DNA of 7,655 bases from an uncultured Lachnospiraceae bacterium. Its GTDB lineage: Bacteria > Bacillota > Clostridia > Lachnospirales > Lachnospiraceae. The stretch is from the NCBI GenBank assembly GCA_947068385.1, contig CAMTBF010000155.1:1-7655 (forward strand). The letters are read 5' to 3'. Numbering within the stretch: the stretch's first letter is position 1; every line of letters starts with the position of its first letter. Of the stretch, positions 6,661 to 7,655 are shown in pieces. Position numbers and translations under genes: made by a program. The notes beneath the pieces are model-generated. The model saw only the letters and a program-made list of their open reading frames with translations. It was not told where the DNA came from and did no database searches.

Positions 6661-6668
6661 CTCTCCTT
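6661..6668 (-). promoter_or_regulatory. ribosome binding site deciding the sortase 1 start
   Basis: The minus strand reads AAGGAGAG, then 5 nt, then the ATG at 6655. This places the start 24 codons inside the longest open frame, which begins at 6727, and gives a protein whose first residues match the second sortase. Confidence 0.85.
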
Positions 6669-6688
6669 ATTGTTGTATTTTTGTTTGG

Positions 6689-6721
6689 AATTGTCAGGAT
6701 TTTTTGACAATTCAAGAATTG
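6689..6721 (-). promoter_or_regulatory. two overlapping, mutually exclusive inverted repeats upstream of sortase 1
   Basis: One repeat is AATTGTCA (6689-6696) with TGACAATT (6705-6712), 8-bp arms and an 8-nt loop. The second is CAATTC-N2-GAATTG (6708-6721). They share the bases at 6708-6712, so only one can form in the RNA at a time. The nearer hairpin ends about 20 nt before the sortase ribosome site. It could be a leader switch or an operator; no T-tract follows, so termination is not supported. Confidence 0.45.
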
Positions 6722-6743
6722 ATACATTCTTTCCGCCGCCTAG

Positions 6744-6769
6744 TCCGGGGCGGGCTTACCCGCCCCGGA
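6744..6769 (-). promoter_or_regulatory. perfect GC-rich hairpin between pilin and sortase
   Basis: Arms at 6744-6754 and 6759-6769 are perfectly complementary (11 bp, ten of them G/C) around a 4-nt loop, 63 nt after the pilin stop. There is no T-tract on the minus-strand 3' side, so it does not look like a standard intrinsic terminator. It could be a leaky terminator, a processing site or a 3' stabiliser that sets pilin mRNA above sortase mRNA. The structure is seen; the role is inferred. Confidence 0.6.
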
Positions 6770-6831
6770 GCGACAGCGTTTCCTCTTTGGTGCTTTTAGG
6801 TTCTTATGTAAGGTGTTTCAGATCCACGGGA

Positions 6832-7655
6832 TTACTTCGTGGATTTCCTGCGGCTTGCGAAGAACAGGCCAGCAGCTACGATCATGATGGCACAGCCGCC
6901 GATGGTGAAGATTGTTGTGCCTATGCCGCCGGTGGAGGGCAGGCTGGAGAGCTTGGTGTTGGGGATGTCTACATTAATAGTTTTAATAGAATTACCTCCC
7001 TCCAAATCAAAGCTTGCCGTCTCACCCTGATCAGTACTGTCATTCAAATTTGTAACTTTAACTGTCCAACTCTTAAGCTGCCCTACCTCTTTACCAGTCG
7101 GTATATTGGTATCGCTGTCTTCATAATACGTTGCATCAATCTCAATTTTGTATACATCAGTATTGAGGGAATATCCAGCAGGTGCCTTTGTCTCCTGTAG
7201 ATAATAAGTTCCTGCGGCAAGACCGCGAATTACCAATGCGCCTTTGTCAGGATTATCCTTCTTCCCATCTCCGGAAACTACAATTCCATTCGGAATAAGA
7301 GCGGTATTATATGGACTACTGCAGACCTTTGTCTCTGTGTTATATGCTGTATACAATGTAAATTCCGCATCTGCTAACGCAACACCTTCACTACTTGTTG
7401 TTTCTTTTCCCTTCTTATCAATCATACTGGACTTATTATTTCCATTGACCTCTCCACTCAGGTCAAAGGTATAGTTGTAAGTTTTGTCTTCCTCTTTTCC
7501 AGTTTCTCCATTAATATTGGAGTCTTTTGAATAGTCAAGTTTTGCGTCATTGTCATTAGCTACACTGTTCATCTTTGCATTACTGTTAACTTTTGCTTTA
7601 TAGGTAATTGTTAAAGTCTTGCCTATATACTTATAATTGTTCTCGTTATCCTTCT
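6832..7655 (-). CDS. SpaH/EbpB-like LPXTG major pilin, C-terminal part (5' end outside window)
   Basis: The frame is open from the window edge, so the start and signal peptide lie outside; 273 residues are visible. The first visible stretch (YKYIGKTLTITYKAKVN, then an alanine- and asparagine-rich NDNDAKLDY segment) resembles the end of the fimbrial isopeptide-forming D2 domain of backbone pilins. A SpaA-like Cna-B domain follows (ALADAEFTLYTAYN), with an E-box (YYLQETKAPAGYSL, near 7210-7170) whose Glu usually catalyses a Lys-Asn isopeptide bond. The C-terminus has a full sorting signal: LPSTG at 6942-6928, a hydrophobic segment and the basic tail RRKSTK. The role is a wall-linked pilus shaft subunit polymerised by class C sortases, two of which follow directly. 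The ectodomain is much more AT-rich than the sorting signal and all neighbours. The family call is firm; major rather than minor pilin is inferred from position and domains. Confidence 0.9.
   Translation of the reverse strand, partial: KDNENNYKYIGKTLTITYKAKVNSNAKMNSVANDNDAKLDYSKDSNINGETGKEEDKTYNYTFDLSGEVNGNNKSSMIDKKGKETTSSEGVALADAEFTLYTAYNTETKVCSSPYNTALIPNGIVVSGDGKKDNPDKGALVIRGLAAGTYYLQETKAPAGYSLNTDVYKIEIDATYYEDSDTNIPTGKEVGQLKSWTVKVTNLNDSTDQGETASFDLEGGNSIKTINVDIPNTKLSSLPSTGGIGTTIFTIGGCAIMIVAAGLFFASRRKSTK

Noticed and set aside
6669..6697. Promoter-like CTGACA-N17-AACAAT on the minus strand before sortase 1
   Set aside because: Its transcription start would fall inside the sortase ribosome site and leave no usable leader. 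The -10 is also weak.
6656..6727. N-terminal extension of sortase 1 to the ATG at 6727
   Set aside because: The extension covers the AT-rich hairpin region and puts polar residues before the membrane segment, whereas the inner ATG has a good ribosome site.
6744..6769. Calling the GC hairpin an intrinsic terminator
   Set aside because: No T-tract follows it on the minus strand.
5885..6799. Plus-strand open frame of 304 codons opposite sortase 1
   Set aside because: Its composition is a shadow of the sortase gene, with no ribosome site and no known motif.
1..7655. Transposases, integrases, tRNA or rRNA genes
   Set aside because: None is visible on either strand; the window is almost fully occupied by the nine minus-strand genes.

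Overview
The window is a dense cell-surface fibre locus. All nine genes lie on the minus strand, so the biological order runs from high to low coordinates. Overall composition is GC-rich, with strong AGGAGG-type ribosome sites, class C sortases, LPXTG-type sorting signals and SipW/TasA-type proteins. This points to a GC-rich Gram-positive Firmicute, most likely a gut Clostridia/Lachnospiraceae-type organism. The taxonomic guess is inference and no species can be named.

In transcription order: (1) the 3' part of a SpaH/EbpB-like LPXTG major pilin (7655-6832, 5' end outside the window); (2) and (3) two tandem class C (pilus-polymerising) sortases (6655-5762 and 5765-4896, ATGA overlap); a 121-nt gap with a tandem 11-bp direct repeat; (4) a secreted two-domain pilin-like protein with no sorting signal (4774-3530); (5) and (6) two TasA/CalY-like matrix-fibre proteins (3533-2994 and 2991-2236); (7) a SipW-type signal peptidase with an S/H/D active site (2239-1715); an 87-nt gap; (8) a TasA-locus accessory surface protein with a non-canonical VRTGD sorting signal (1621-797); and (9) the N-terminal part of a MucBP-domain surface protein with a very glycine-rich linker (800-1, 3' end outside the window). 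Four junctions are ATGA stop/start overlaps and one is a 2-nt gap, so translation is tightly coupled.

The most notable point is the joining of two fibre-assembly logics in one co-oriented gene set. One is a covalent sortase-built pilus (pilin plus two class C sortases). The other is a SipW-processed TasA-type fibre (SipW plus two TasA-like proteins), with wall-anchored and adhesin-like accessory proteins. A plausible reading is that class C sortases polymerise the LPSTG pilin at the membrane, SipW removes the signal peptides of the TasA-like subunits, and the anchored proteins tie the fibre or matrix to the wall. How the two systems interact is inference.

Other items worth attention: the pilin gene changes sharply from about 60% to about 40% GC just upstream of its sorting signal, which looks like an exchanged ectodomain; the pilin-sortase intergenic region carries a perfect GC-rich hairpin followed by two mutually exclusive AT-rich hairpins; both sortases have altered DPF/DPW-type lids; and the anchored TasA-locus protein has an unusual sorting motif. 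The plus strand has long open frames, but these are GC-driven shadows of the minus-strand genes.
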